A stretch of 64,000 bases of DNA. Source: Microbacteriaceae bacterium. GTDB lineage: Bacteria; Actinomycetota; Actinomycetes; Actinomycetales; Microbacteriaceae. Every line of letters starts with the position of its first letter. Position 1 is the stretch's first letter. The DNA is taken from positions 1-64,000 of the forward strand of contig SKHB01000022.1 of NCBI GenBank assembly GCA_007117135.1, given 5' to 3'. Shown piece by piece: positions 1-10,881 of the stretch. The position numbers and the translations under genes were made by a program. Under the pieces are notes generated by a model. That model was not told where the DNA came from. It saw nothing but the letters and a program-made list of their open reading frames with translations, and did no database searches.

Positions 1-2
1 CG

Positions 3-2129
<2,127 letters not shown>

Positions 2130-2136
2130 AGCCATA

Positions 2137-2170
2137 AACAAAGCGGCCGGGGAAACTCGGCCGCTTTGTT
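2137..2170. terminator. bidirectional intrinsic terminator between katG and metB
   Basis: A 13-bp perfect stem (aacaaagcggccg at 2137-2149 with cggccgctttgtt at 2158-2170) and an 8-nt loop sit between convergent genes. Short T-rich and A-rich flanks lie on the two sides, so it could end transcription of katG and of the opposing sulfur operon. Confidence 0.8.
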
Positions 2171-2207
2171 GGTTTAGGAGTGCTCACCACAGAGAGTACT
2201 TCACTAT

Positions 2208-3368
2208 TCAGATCGCAGAATCAAGCGCTTTCTTCACGTCCGCAACCAGGTCCTCGACGGATTCAATACCGACGGATAGTCGAACAATGGTGTCAGGAAC
2301 TTCTAACTCGGTTCCTCGAACAGAGGCGTGTGTCATTTCGCAGGGGTAGTTCACCAGAGACTCCACGCCCCCGAGGCTTTCGGCAAGCGTAAACACGCTC
2401 GTTGATTCGACGAATTTTTTTGCCTGAACACCAGTGTCGAGGCGGAAAGACAACATGCCACCAAATCCAGACATCTGTTTTTTCGCCAATTCATGTCCGG
2501 GGTGTGAGGGCAGACCCGGGTAGAAAACCTCGGCAACTCGTGGGTCACCGGCAAGCATTTCGGCGATAGCCATGGCGTTTTCTTGGTGGCGATCGACTCG
2601 AACCGCGAGGGTTTTGATTCCTCGCGTTGTCAGCCACGCCTCGAAAGGAGACATGACTGCGCCGGCGGCAAACTGGTGAAACCCTACTTGCTCGGCAATC
2701 TCGGCATTCGAAGTGACCACCGCGCCGCCCAACACGTCAGAGTGGCCCCCTAGATACTTGGTCATGGAGTGAACAACAACGTCAGCGCCCCACTCCAATG
2801 GCCGCTGCAAATACGGCGTGGCAAACGTGTTGTCCACGACAGCGGTGGCGCCGGCTTCGTGAGCAATCTCGGCGAGGTCTTGGATGCTGGAGACTTTCAT
2901 GAACGGGTTCGAGGGCGTCTCCACCCACAACACTTTTGGTTGGTGTTCCGCGACCGTGTGGCGAACGGCTTCCAGATCTGTCATCTCCACGGTAACAACG
3001 GTCACATCCCAGCGGCCAAAAATACGGCGTGCCAGGCGGTGCGTGCCGCCATACACGTCGTTGCCCATCACAATGGTGTCTCCTGGAACAAGGACCGAAC
3101 GCAAGAGAGCATCTTCACCTGCCAAGCCGGAAGCAAAAGCAAACGCGTGTGTGGCGCCCTCCAGGGCAGCCACCTGCACCTGTAACGCGTCTCTTGTCGG
3201 GTTACCCCCGCGGGCGTATTCGTACCCGCCTCGAAGGTTTCCCACGCCGTCTTGCATGTGGGTCGAGGCCAAAACAATGGGCGGAACGACAGCTCCGGTG
3301 ACCGGATCAGGCGTTTGACCGGCGTGAATAGCTGTGGTGGAGAAACCGTGATTTTCGTGATTGGCCAT
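2208..3368 (-). CDS. metB: cystathionine gamma-synthase/gamma-lyase (PLP, MetB family)
   Basis: Cys/Met-metabolism PLP enzyme of 386 aa, the usual family length. It either joins O-acyl-homoserine and cysteine into cystathionine or cleaves cystathionine to cysteine; sequence alone does not separate MetB from gamma-lyase activity. Visible features are the Tyr/Arg of YEYARGGNPTRD, the SGLAGEDALL phosphate-binding region and the Schiff-base lysine in HSMTKYLGGHSD. Its ATG directly abuts the TAG of the upstream cystathionine beta-synthase gene. That pairing with cbs favours the reverse transsulfuration direction (homocysteine to cysteine). It is the last gene of the eight-gene sulfur unit. Confidence 0.9.
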   Translation of the reverse strand: MANHENHGFSTTAIHAGQTPDPVTGAVVPPIVLASTHMQDGVGNLRGGYEYARGGNPTRDALQVQVAALEGATHAFAFASGLAGEDALLRSVLVPGDTIVMGNDVYGGTHRLARRIFGRWDVTVVTVEMTDLEAVRHTVAEHQPKVLWVETPSNPFMKVSSIQDLAEIAHEAGATAVVDNTFATPYLQRPLEWGADVVVHSMTKYLGGHSDVLGGAVVTSNAEIAEQVGFHQFAAGAVMSPFEAWLTTRGIKTLAVRVDRHQENAMAIAEMLAGDPRVAEVFYPGLPSHPGHELAKKQMSGFGGMLSFRLDTGVQAKKFVESTSVFTLAESLGGVESLVNYPCEMTHASVRGTELEVPDTIVRLSVGIESVEDLVADVKKALDSAI

Positions 3369-4673
3369 CTACTCGCCTGCCTGTATCTCTTTTGTGGTGA
3401 CGACGGCAATGACTTTGCCGTCTCTCATGACCGCAATGGGGTGCGGTGATGAAAACTCTGGGTCATATTTTTGGCCCCAACCAACTTTCACAATGTCGTC
3501 GGCTGAGCGAATAACGCCGGGGTTGGACAGGTTGAACCATCCCCTAATTTCCCCCGGCTGCAGAGGAGCATGCTGTTTTGACACCACACCCACTGCTCGG
3601 GACGCATCCGCCAACATTTGGTGGCGCTTGTCACCATCATCGTCGACATGGGACACCAAAACCGGTGAGGTCAATGAGTCAACTCTTTGACCCCAAGTGA
3701 GATGACCGGTTTGCGGTTCGGTGAAACCGTAAAGGGACATCCAGTTGTCGTCAAAAACCTTCTGCAAATATCCGCGGCCGCTGTCGGGCAATAACACGAC
3801 AATCACATCGTTGGGGCCCTGGTCTTTTGCTACTTCTAATGCAGCAACCGCCGCCATCCCGCACGAACCCCCCACCAAAAGCCCTTCTTCGCGGGCAAGA
3901 CGACGCGTCATGTCAAACGATTGGGCGTCTGTGACCGTCACAATACGATCAGTAACCGTCGGGTCGTAAGCGGGAGGCCAAAAGTCTTCCCCGACCCCTT
4001 CAACCAAATACGGCCTGGCGTCGCCACCCGCGTAAATGCTTCCTTCGGGGTCAGCGCCAATGACTTGAACCGATCCGCCCGAGACTTGTTTGAGATACCG
4101 GCCAGTTCCGGTAATTGTTCCGCCTGTTCCCACCCCGGCAATGAAGTGGGTGATGGTGCCGTCGGTGTCAGACCAAATCTCTGGTCCGGTGGACTGGAAG
4201 TGAGCCTGCGGCCCGGCAGGGTTAGCGTACTGGTTAGGTTTGAATGCTCCGGGGATATCTCTCGCCAGTCGATCACTGACTGAATAGTACGACTCGGGGT
4301 CATCTGGTTCGACATTTGTGGGAGTGACCACAACCTCTGCGCCATAGGCTTGCAACACTCGGCGCTTGTCTTCACTGACCTTGTCCGGGCACACAAAAAT
4401 ACATTTGTATCCTCGTTGCTGGGCGACAAGAGCCAACCCCACACCCGTATTTCCACTAGTGGGCTCGACGATGGTCCCCCCTGGCTTGAGGTGACCAGCC
4501 TTTTCGGCGGCGTCCACCAGGCCAATGGCAATCCGGTCTTTGACGGACCCGCCCGGGTTCATGTATTCCACCTTGGCCAACACGGTGGCATCGGTGATGC
4601 CCCGTGTGACGCTGTTCAAGCGAACAAGCGGGGTGTGTCCAATGAGGTCAGTGACAGAGTTGGCAATACGCAT
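3369..4673 (-). CDS. cbs: cystathionine beta-synthase
   Basis: PLP fold-type II enzyme condensing serine (or O-acetylserine) with homocysteine. It has the PLP lysine in NPGGSVKDR (about Lys45), the TSGNTG substrate loop and the glycine-rich phosphate loop GVGTGGTITG. About 130 C-terminal residues after the catalytic core resemble a CBS-type regulatory domain (SPVLVS and HPIAVMRDGKVIAVV), which separates it from plain CysK. The track begins at a GTG at 4676, but the ATG at 4673 next to it is the better start. It lies 28 nt after the thioredoxin-NHL gene and directly abuts metB, so the three are probably co-transcribed. Confidence 0.9.
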   Translation of the reverse strand: MRIANSVTDLIGHTPLVRLNSVTRGITDATVLAKVEYMNPGGSVKDRIAIGLVDAAEKAGHLKPGGTIVEPTSGNTGVGLALVAQQRGYKCIFVCPDKVSEDKRRVLQAYGAEVVVTPTNVEPDDPESYYSVSDRLARDIPGAFKPNQYANPAGPQAHFQSTGPEIWSDTDGTITHFIAGVGTGGTITGTGRYLKQVSGGSVQVIGADPEGSIYAGGDARPYLVEGVGEDFWPPAYDPTVTDRIVTVTDAQSFDMTRRLAREEGLLVGGSCGMAAVAALEVAKDQGPNDVIVVLLPDSGRGYLQKVFDDNWMSLYGFTEPQTGHLTWGQRVDSLTSPVLVSHVDDDGDKRHQMLADASRAVGVVSKQHAPLQPGEIRGWFNLSNPGVIRSADDIVKVGWGQKYDPEFSSPHPIAVMRDGKVIAVVTTKEIQAGE

Positions 4674-4701
4674 CACTGGCCAATCTATCGCAGGATAGGG
4701 A

Positions 4702-6534
4702 TTAGGTCGCGCTTCCCGACAGCGTCAGTGTCACCTCGGTGAGACCCCCCCGTGTGACCAGAATGGGAATTCCCCAGTCTTGCTGGTGGATGTGACAAGC
4801 GGCAAACTCGCCCTCTTCACACGATGCGCCTTTGGCTTGGACGTGAAGAACCCCGGAGGAAACTCCCTCCGCAATGGTGACCAATCGGTTGAGCTCGACG
4901 GAGTTGCCCGTCCCCGCGGATAACAACTGTCGTGGTGTTGAACTCACCACCAACTGTGTGGAGGGCCCGTAACGGTCATCGCGTTTTTGACCAGGCGGCG
5001 GATCAAAAATGACGTTCACGCTGACCTGGCCGGGTGCCACTTCAATGGGTGCTCTGACCAGCCGAAGCGCTTCCCCCTGGTGCACAGATTCAGCGGGAAG
5101 CCCCAGAATGACCACCCGGTTTGCGCTAGATTCGGCAACAGCCAACTGTGTCTCGTCGCCGTCGCCAACAACAGCAATGTCACTGGGTTCTCGAAGCCCG
5201 CGATGAAGGGTTGTGACCTGGTTTGTGACGGGGTTGTATCGACGTATTGCCCCGTTGTAACTGTCGGCAATGGCGATCGAACCGTCAGGCAACACCACAC
5301 TTCCCAAGGGGTGTTGCAGTAGCGCCTGGTCTCCCGAGCCATCAACGTGACCAAACTCATATAACCCTTGGCCCGCCACAGTGTCAACACGACCGCCAGT
5401 GATACGCCGCAGGGCGGATGTTTCCGCGTCCACCACCCAAAAATCGTCCACTGTTCCAGACAAACCAGAGGGTTGAGCAAACCACGCTTCCGTCACGGCA
5501 CCATCAACAAGACCCTCGTTGCTGGTACCGGCAAAAATCCCGACTTCCCCCTTCGCCAGGTCACACCACCAAATGCGATGGTCACCAGCCATCGCGATGA
5601 TGGCCGTCGTTCCGTCAACAATCACATCCCACGGGGTGGTGAGAGACACCTCTCGGGCGGGCCCTTCTGTCGGCTCCAACTGCATCCACTGCCGGCCTGT
5701 ACCCGCCAATGTGGTGACCTGGCCAGATTCTAGGTTGATGCCTCGAAGAAGGTGATTTGCCGTATCGGCGACAACAAGGTGGTAACCGAGGGTAGAGGCA
5801 TTATCTTCCGACACCCAGGCGACCCCGTAGGGCTCACAGAACTGGGCAGTGCCCACGCTACCGTCCCTCGCGCCACGTGTCCCCTCCCCCGCGCTCCACA
5901 GAATTTCTTCCGAGGCGGCGTGATGAATGGCGGCAAGACGGTGAGCAGCAGAGTCAGAGACCAACAGGTCCGCGCCGCCAAAAAAGTCTCTGTAATGGGC
6001 CGGAATAGTTTCCACCTTGCCCGGCTGGCGGAAAACACCCGGAGGGCTCTCGACAGGTTTATAGACACCAGGGCCGCGCTGCAACGTGCCGTGTTCTTCG
6101 TGTTGGGGAATGAGCTCCTGCAAGAGAGCGTCGATGGCGTGACCGTGACCTTCCCCAGAGTAGGTGGCAACAATCCGACCTTCTGGGTCAACCAACACCA
6201 GGGTGGGCCAGGCGCGAACACCGTATGCCTGCCACGTGGTCATATCGGGGTCGTTGAGCACAGGATGGTGAATATCGTGGCGGTGTATTGCCTGCAGCAC
6301 GGTGTCGGCAAGCTTTTCGTGTTCAAATTTGGGCGAGTGCACCCCCACCACGGTCAACACGTCCGCATATGTGGTTTCCAGGTCCCGCAGTTCAGCCAAG
6401 ACATGGTGGCAGTTCACACAGCACAGTGTCCAAAAATCAAGCAGCAGAAACCTGCCGCGGAAACTTTCAATACCTAGCTTGTGCGTTTCGGTGCCGAGCC
6501 ACGCATCACCTGAGAGCTCTGGCGCGAGGGTCAC
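4702..6534 (-). CDS. thioredoxin-like/NHL-repeat fusion protein (NHLRC2-like)
   Basis: A 610-aa protein with two parts. Residues 1 to about 150 form a TlpA/thioredoxin-like domain (FLLLDFWTLCCVNCHH, later RAWPTLVLVDPEGR with the cis-Pro). About residues 180 to 500 are NHL beta-propeller repeats (for example YGVAWVSED, HPLGSVVLPDGSIAIADSYNGAIRRY). The active site is CCVNC (Cys38, Cys39, Cys42), so the CxxC is preceded by Cys where TlpA has Trp, as in NHLRC2-type proteins. There is no signal peptide, so it is predicted cytoplasmic. It starts at a GTG overlapping the upstream stop (GTGA) and precedes cbs. The function is not established; a thiol redox role in the sulfur operon is inferred from context. 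Confidence 0.8.
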   Translation of the reverse strand: MTLAPELSGDAWLGTETHKLGIESFRGRFLLLDFWTLCCVNCHHVLAELRDLETTYADVLTVVGVHSPKFEHEKLADTVLQAIHRHDIHHPVLNDPDMTTWQAYGVRAWPTLVLVDPEGRIVATYSGEGHGHAIDALLQELIPQHEEHGTLQRGPGVYKPVESPPGVFRQPGKVETIPAHYRDFFGGADLLVSDSAAHRLAAIHHAASEEILWSAGEGTRGARDGSVGTAQFCEPYGVAWVSEDNASTLGYHLVVADTANHLLRGINLESGQVTTLAGTGRQWMQLEPTEGPAREVSLTTPWDVIVDGTTAIIAMAGDHRIWWCDLAKGEVGIFAGTSNEGLVDGAVTEAWFAQPSGLSGTVDDFWVVDAETSALRRITGGRVDTVAGQGLYEFGHVDGSGDQALLQHPLGSVVLPDGSIAIADSYNGAIRRYNPVTNQVTTLHRGLREPSDIAVVGDGDETQLAVAESSANRVVILGLPAESVHQGEALRLVRAPIEVAPGQVSVNVIFDPPPGQKRDDRYGPSTQLVVSSTPRQLLSAGTGNSVELNRLVTIAEGVSSGVLHVQAKGASCEEGEFAACHIHQQDWGIPILVTRGGLTEVTLTLSGSAT

Positions 6535-7007
6535 GAGGCGGCCCGCCTCGATGAAATCACCCCGGTGTTAAAGCCTGCGAGGTGCAATCCGCCGTGGAAT
6601 CGGGCGTGTTCGATTTTGACACAGCGGTTCATCACGACAGTCATCCCCAGCTCAGTACCGCGGCTCGCGACGTCCTCGTTCCACACACCCAACTGCAACC
6701 ACAGAACCTTGACGCCAATCGCGTGAGCCTCTTCCAGCACTTCTGGCGTGTCTTCGCTTTTGCGGAAAACATCAACAATGTCGGGGGTTTCCGGCAGATC
6801 GGCCAGGGACTTGTAGACAGGGTGGCCGAAGAGCTCTTCAATCATGGGGTTCACAAAATACACCCGGTAGTAACCACCACCCATCAGGTAGCTGGCAACA
6901 AAGTAGCTGGCGCGTGACTTCTTGCTACTCACACCAACAATGGCAATGGACTTGGCGCCTGCAAGAATCTGTTGACGCTCTTTTGCGAGAGGTTCACTCC
7001 AAGTCAT
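6531..7007 (-). CDS. CoA-binding domain protein (YccU-like)
   Basis: A single CoA_binding Rossmann domain of 158 aa. It has the nucleotide-binding SIAIVGVSSKKSRASY loop near the N-terminus and the typical core VYFVNPMIEELFGHPVYKSL and VLWLQLGVWNED. The ORF track starts at 7052, but the ATG at 7005-7007 overlaps the metY stop (ATGA) and has a GGGGGG ribosome-binding tract just upstream, so I use that. The family is widespread and its biochemical role is not settled. I recall it being found next to O-acetylhomoserine sulfhydrylase genes in actinobacteria, which suggests a link to acyl-CoA supply or sensing; that is inference. Confidence 0.85.
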   Translation of the reverse strand: MTWSEPLAKERQQILAGAKSIAIVGVSSKKSRASYFVASYLMGGGYYRVYFVNPMIEELFGHPVYKSLADLPETPDIVDVFRKSEDTPEVLEEAHAIGVKVLWLQLGVWNEDVASRGTELGMTVVMNRCVKIEHARFHGGLHLAGFNTGVISSRRAAS

Positions 7008-8299
7008 CGTGTCCCCCCCGTTGCCTCGGTCAACGCCTGATCTAAGTCCCACAAAATGTCCTCAATGTCTTCAATTCCCACGCTGATGCGAATCAGATCT
7101 TCCGGAACACCCGCCTGGGCCAACTGGTCAGAGTTCAACTGCCGGTAGAGCGTGCTCGCTGGGTGAATAATCAGCGACTTGGCATCACCAATATTTGCCA
7201 GGTGGCTGAGCAGTTGAACACTGTTGATGAGCTTTTCAGACGCCTTCCGACCCCCCTCGACGCCGAACGAGAACACAGCGCCCGGACCTTCGGGCACATA
7301 TTTCTTGGCCAGCTTGTAATCGGGGTGTGACTTTAGCCCAGAATAAGAAATCCAACTTACCCGCGGGTCTTTATCTAGCCAGGCCGCGACCTCTTTGGCA
7401 TTTGACACGTGGTCAGCCATCCGCTGCGGAAGGGTTTCCACCCCTTGCAACAACTGGAACGCAGCAAAAGGAGACAAGCTTGGGCCGATGTCGCGCAGTT
7501 GTTCTGCGCGAAGTTTGGTGAGAAAACCATACTCACCAAAGTTTCCCCACCATTCCAACCCGCCATACGAGTCGACCGGTTGGGTCATCGTGGGGAACTT
7601 ACCGTTGTCAAAACGGAATTTTCCCCCGTCGACAACAATGCCACCAAGAGTGGTTCCGTGACCACCGAGAAATTTGGTTGCCGAGTGGATCACGATGTCC
7701 GCACCGTATTCCAATGGCCGCACCAGGTAGGGGGTGGCCGTGGTGGAGTCGACGACAAGCGGAATGCCGTGGCGGTGTGCAACATCAGCGAGTCCCTCAA
7801 TATCAGCAATGGCAGTCGAGGGGTTCGCGATTGTCTCAGCGAAAATCAGTTTGGTGTTCTCTTGGATGACCGCTTCGAAATCTTTCGGGTCGCTCGAATC
7901 AACAAAAGTGCTGGTGATGCCAAATCGCTGCAGCGTCACTGAGACCTGCGTCACGGTTCCGCCGTACAGCCGTGACGACGAAACAATGTGATCACCCGAC
8001 CCGCACAAAGCCGCAAAAGTTATAAATTCCGCAGCCTGGCCACTCGACGTCGCTACCGCACCAATACCGCCTTCGAGGCTGGCGACCCGCTCTTCAAAAG
8101 CGGCGACAGTGGGATTCCCGATCCGGGAGTAAATGTTGCCGTATTTTTCCAGAGCAAAAAGATTGGCGGCGTCTTGAGTGTCCTCAAACACAAAAGATGT
8201 CGTCTGGTAGATGGGCACTGCGCGGGCGCCATAGACGGGGTCGGGAACAGCGCCGGCGTGTAAAGCACGAGTTTTGAAGCCAAATTGTCTATCTGCCAT
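7004..8299 (-). CDS. metY: O-acetylhomoserine sulfhydrylase
   Basis: PLP-dependent enzyme converting O-acetylhomoserine and sulfide to homocysteine (direct sulfhydrylation), about 431 aa. Recognisable features are VPIYQTTSFVFED and YSRIGNPTVAAFEERVA near the N-terminus, the SSGQAAEF motif and the PLP lysine in HSATKFLGGHGTTLGG. It is longer than the MetB protein of the same operon and has the insertions typical of MetY. I chose the ATG at 8299 (MADRQFGFKT) rather than the track start because GGGGGAG lies 5-7 nt upstream and it clears the permease stop. It takes sulfide from the imported sulfur source, so it is the entry point of the operon's assimilatory branch. Confidence 0.93.
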   Translation of the reverse strand: MADRQFGFKTRALHAGAVPDPVYGARAVPIYQTTSFVFEDTQDAANLFALEKYGNIYSRIGNPTVAAFEERVASLEGGIGAVATSSGQAAEFITFAALCGSGDHIVSSSRLYGGTVTQVSVTLQRFGITSTFVDSSDPKDFEAVIQENTKLIFAETIANPSTAIADIEGLADVAHRHGIPLVVDSTTATPYLVRPLEYGADIVIHSATKFLGGHGTTLGGIVVDGGKFRFDNGKFPTMTQPVDSYGGLEWWGNFGEYGFLTKLRAEQLRDIGPSLSPFAAFQLLQGVETLPQRMADHVSNAKEVAAWLDKDPRVSWISYSGLKSHPDYKLAKKYVPEGPGAVFSFGVEGGRKASEKLINSVQLLSHLANIGDAKSLIIHPASTLYRQLNSDQLAQAGVPEDLIRISVGIEDIEDILWDLDQALTEATGGTR

Positions 8300-8307
8300 G
8301 TCTCCCC

Positions 8308-9114
8308 CTACAACCACCGAAGCGACCGACGCTCGGCCAGCCCCACCAAAACATCACTGAGTTTCCCCAAAATGGCCAACATGATGATGGCCATAAACAA
8401 TATGTCTGTCCTCGCCGTGTTCTGACTATCCAGAAGCAAAAAGCCTAACCCTTTCGACGAGGCGATAAGTTCTGCTGCCACGAGGAAAAGCCACGACTGG
8501 GCGAGGCCCAAACGCAGACCGGAAAAAATTGTTGGTGCTGCGGCCGGCAGAAAAATGGTCGTCGCAAGTTTCGTTCCCCGAAGCCCATACGCCCTGCCCA
8601 CTTCCAACAGCTTCCTATCCACTGCGGCAAACCCGGATGAGACGGTGGTGAAGACGGGGAAAAATGCCCCAATCGCAATCAGGGTGACTTTGGGTTCTTC
8701 GTAAATTCCCATCCAAATCAGCAACAGCGGAACCCATGCGAGCGATGGAACGGCGCGAAGCGCACCAATTGTTGGCATCAGCAGCTGTGAGGCCACTTGA
8801 GAGAGCCCCACGAGCGAACCAAGAAGAAGAGCAACCGTTGAACCAATGACAAACCCCAATGCGACCCGCTGAACGCTGATAGCGATGTGTTCCCACAAAA
8901 CGCCCCGGGTGATCAAATCTCCCGTCGCCCACACCACCTCACCGGGTGGTGGCAGTTGCGTAATTGAAAACGCCCCCGATGACGCCGCCACTTGCCACAC
9001 CCCAAGAATCACCAGGGGGAAGATCGCGCCCAACGCGACAATTTGAAGCCCACTCAAACGCTGTCGTGTTTTTTGCCAACTGGTGCGTTGACGTTCAGCG
9101 ACAAACTCACTCAC
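8308..9114 (-). CDS. ssuC: ABC transporter permease, SsuC/TauC family
   Basis: Inner-membrane permease of 268 aa with about six hydrophobic segments. The EAA-type loop reads EVGRAYGLRGTKLATTIFLPAAAPTIFSG, split here only for description, and marks the nitrate/sulfonate/taurine importer family. The GTG start overlaps the stop of the substrate-binding lipoprotein gene by 4 bp (GTGA), and metY follows within 10 bp. Sulfonate specificity is inferred from the family and from coupling to sulfur amino acid genes. Nitrate-, taurine- or pyrimidine-type substrates of the same family are less likely but not excluded. Confidence 0.85.
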   Translation of the reverse strand: MSEFVAERQRTSWQKTRQRLSGLQIVALGAIFPLVILGVWQVAASSGAFSITQLPPPGEVVWATGDLITRGVLWEHIAISVQRVALGFVIGSTVALLLGSLVGLSQVASQLLMPTIGALRAVPSLAWVPLLLIWMGIYEEPKVTLIAIGAFFPVFTTVSSGFAAVDRKLLEVGRAYGLRGTKLATTIFLPAAAPTIFSGLRLGLAQSWLFLVAAELIASSKGLGFLLLDSQNTARTDILFMAIIMLAILGKLSDVLVGLAERRSLRWL

Positions 9115-10127
9115 GGCGACACAACCTGTTTCGCGATGGTGTCGTCGATCAGTTCATCGAGAGCCGTCTTCCCGGCATCCTCACTTCGGACTCCCGACTC
9201 AGCCACCAGCACGGGCAGAATAGCGTCGAAAACGGCGCGCTGAGCATCACCCGGAACCAGGGAAACATCGATTCGTGTGCGCTCGAGGAGGACAGTTCTC
9301 GCATCATTAATGTCGAGCGACGCTTCCCTGGCCAACAACTCGGCCGCTTGGTCCGGGTTGTCGAGAATCCATTGCCGCGCACGTTCGTATGTTTCGAGAA
9401 CGAGACGCACCATGTCGGGCTGCGCTTCGAGGAAACGCTCGTCGACACTCAACACACCCCACGTGTTGAAATCGGGGTTGGAATAGATCACCTGCGACCC
9501 GGCGGTGCGCTCACTGGTGGCAGTCAGCGGGTCAAGCCCGGCCCACACTTCAACATCGCCACCCTCTAAAGCGCGCTGGCCATCCGCGTGAATCAAGTTG
9601 ACTACTTCAACATCCGACGTGGATAGCCCCACTTCGGCGAGAGCTTGAAGAAGGAAAAAATACGGGTCGGTCCCCGAGGTTGCAGCAATGGAGCGCCCCT
9701 CTAAGTCAGCTAAAGACTGAATCTCACTGCCGGCGGGGACAACGATGGACGCCCAGAACGGCTGACTGAACACGCCGATTGTCTTGACCGGTGCACCGTT
9801 TGCCCGTGCAGCGAAAACTGCGGAACCGGCGCTGGAACCGACATCGATCGCACGGGCATTCAGATTTTGCAACGCAACGTTACTTCCCGCTGAAAATATC
9901 CACTCCACCTCAGTCCCTTGACCAGCAAGTTCTTCCTCTAACCAGCCTTGGTCGCGAATAACGAGCGACAAAGGATTCCAATAGGCGTAGTCCAAGCGGA
10001 GCACCTCCAGGGCAGAGCCAGAGTCGGCCTGGCCGCCGGGAGAAGAACCTTCCCCCGCGGCACATCCGGTGACAAGACCCAACGTGGCAACACTGGCGAC
10101 AATACTGGTAACGATTTTTTTGAACAC
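9111..10127 (-). CDS. ssuA: ABC substrate-binding lipoprotein, SsuA-like
   Basis: Solute-binding protein of the nitrate/sulfonate family, about 338 aa. I moved the start to the GTG at 10125-10127: AGGAAAGG lies 7 nt upstream, and this yields a compact lipoprotein signal (MFKKI, hydrophobic stretch, LVTGC with the lipid-accepting Cys at about 22). The mature domain shows the family pattern of LRLDYAYWNPLSLVIRDQG, a DVGSSAGSA ligand loop and LADLEGRSIAATSGT. It should be membrane-anchored on the outer face and hand ligand to the adjacent permease. No SsuD-type monooxygenase is encoded nearby, so either the ligand already carries usable sulfur or a monooxygenase is encoded elsewhere. Confidence 0.85.
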   Translation of the reverse strand: MFKKIVTSIVASVATLGLVTGCAAGEGSSPGGQADSGSALEVLRLDYAYWNPLSLVIRDQGWLEEELAGQGTEVEWIFSAGSNVALQNLNARAIDVGSSAGSAVFAARANGAPVKTIGVFSQPFWASIVVPAGSEIQSLADLEGRSIAATSGTDPYFFLLQALAEVGLSTSDVEVVNLIHADGQRALEGGDVEVWAGLDPLTATSERTAGSQVIYSNPDFNTWGVLSVDERFLEAQPDMVRLVLETYERARQWILDNPDQAAELLAREASLDINDARTVLLERTRIDVSLVPGDAQRAVFDAILPVLVAESGVRSEDAGKTALDELIDDTIAKQVVSP

Positions 10128-10140
10128 GAACGTGCCTTTC

Positions 10141-10881
10141 CTAGTGGATTCCAAAACGGGCCAAGAGCTCTGCCTTTAGTGGCGCTAACTCTGGGTGAGA
10201 ACGGTCTCTCGGGCGTGGCTGGTCAACGCGGATAATCTCGGCGATCCCTTCGCCACGACCAGCCATGACAACGACGCGGTCTGCCAAATGCAAAGCCTCA
10301 TCAATGTCGTGGGTAACAAAAACAACCGTGGCCGCTGTGTGTTGGGCCACCTCGGCCAGCAAATCCTGCATTTGCAAGCGTGTCAGGGCGTCAAGGGCAG
10401 CGAACGGCTCATCAAGAAGGAGAACTCCCGGATGGCCGGCAAGACCTCGCGCCAAGGCTGTTCGCTGGGCCATCCCGCCAGACACCTCTTTGGGGAGGTG
10501 ATTCTCGAATCCAGCAAGCCCCACCTCTGCCAACAGCTCGTCGACAGCGCTGTCATCTTTCTCGCCGCGAGCGCCCAGTTTGACGTTGTCCCGAAGGCTT
10601 CGCCACGGCAACAAACGGGGTTCTTGGAACACGACCGCGCACCGGGGGTCAACGCCTGTAACGGTGTGTCCGTCGACCATCACGACACCATCGCTTGGGA
10701 CATCAAGCCCGGCGATGAGCCTCAACAGGGTGGACTTGCCGCAGCCGGACGGGCCCAGCAGTGCAACCACTTCTTCGGCTTGGATGGTGAGAGAAATATT
10801 GGTCAACACATCAACCCGGGAACGGCCTTTCCCAAAGTGTCGATAGACACCCTCCAGGGTCACGTTCGCGCTGCGAGTCAT
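10141..10881 (-). CDS. ssuB: ABC transporter ATPase, SsuB/TauB family
   Basis: Cytoplasmic ATPase of the importer, 246 aa from the chosen start. Walker A is GPSGCGKST, the Q-loop region FQEPRLLPW is typical of nitrate/sulfonate/taurine ATPases, the signature is VSGGMAQRTALARGL, and Walker B is VLLLDEPFAALD with the switch His in VTHDIDEAL. The track runs to 10989, but the ATG at 10879-10881 has GGAGAG five nt upstream and begins just before the first beta strand, leaving a 104-bp upstream region. It is the first gene of the eight-gene sulfur unit. Confidence 0.88.
   Translation of the reverse strand: MTRSANVTLEGVYRHFGKGRSRVDVLTNISLTIQAEEVVALLGPSGCGKSTLLRLIAGLDVPSDGVVMVDGHTVTGVDPRCAVVFQEPRLLPWRSLRDNVKLGARGEKDDSAVDELLAEVGLAGFENHLPKEVSGGMAQRTALARGLAGHPGVLLLDEPFAALDALTRLQMQDLLAEVAQHTAATVVFVTHDIDEALHLADRVVVMAGRGEGIAEIIRVDQPRPRDRSHPELAPLKAELLARFGIH

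Noticed and set aside
5752-6477. 241-aa plus-strand ORF
   Set aside because: It lies antisense to the thioredoxin-NHL gene, whose motifs and overlaps with neighbours are convincing.
2208-8299. metB and metY as a tandem duplication
   Set aside because: Both are PLP enzymes of one superfamily, but lengths, motifs and insertions show distinct, long-separated families.
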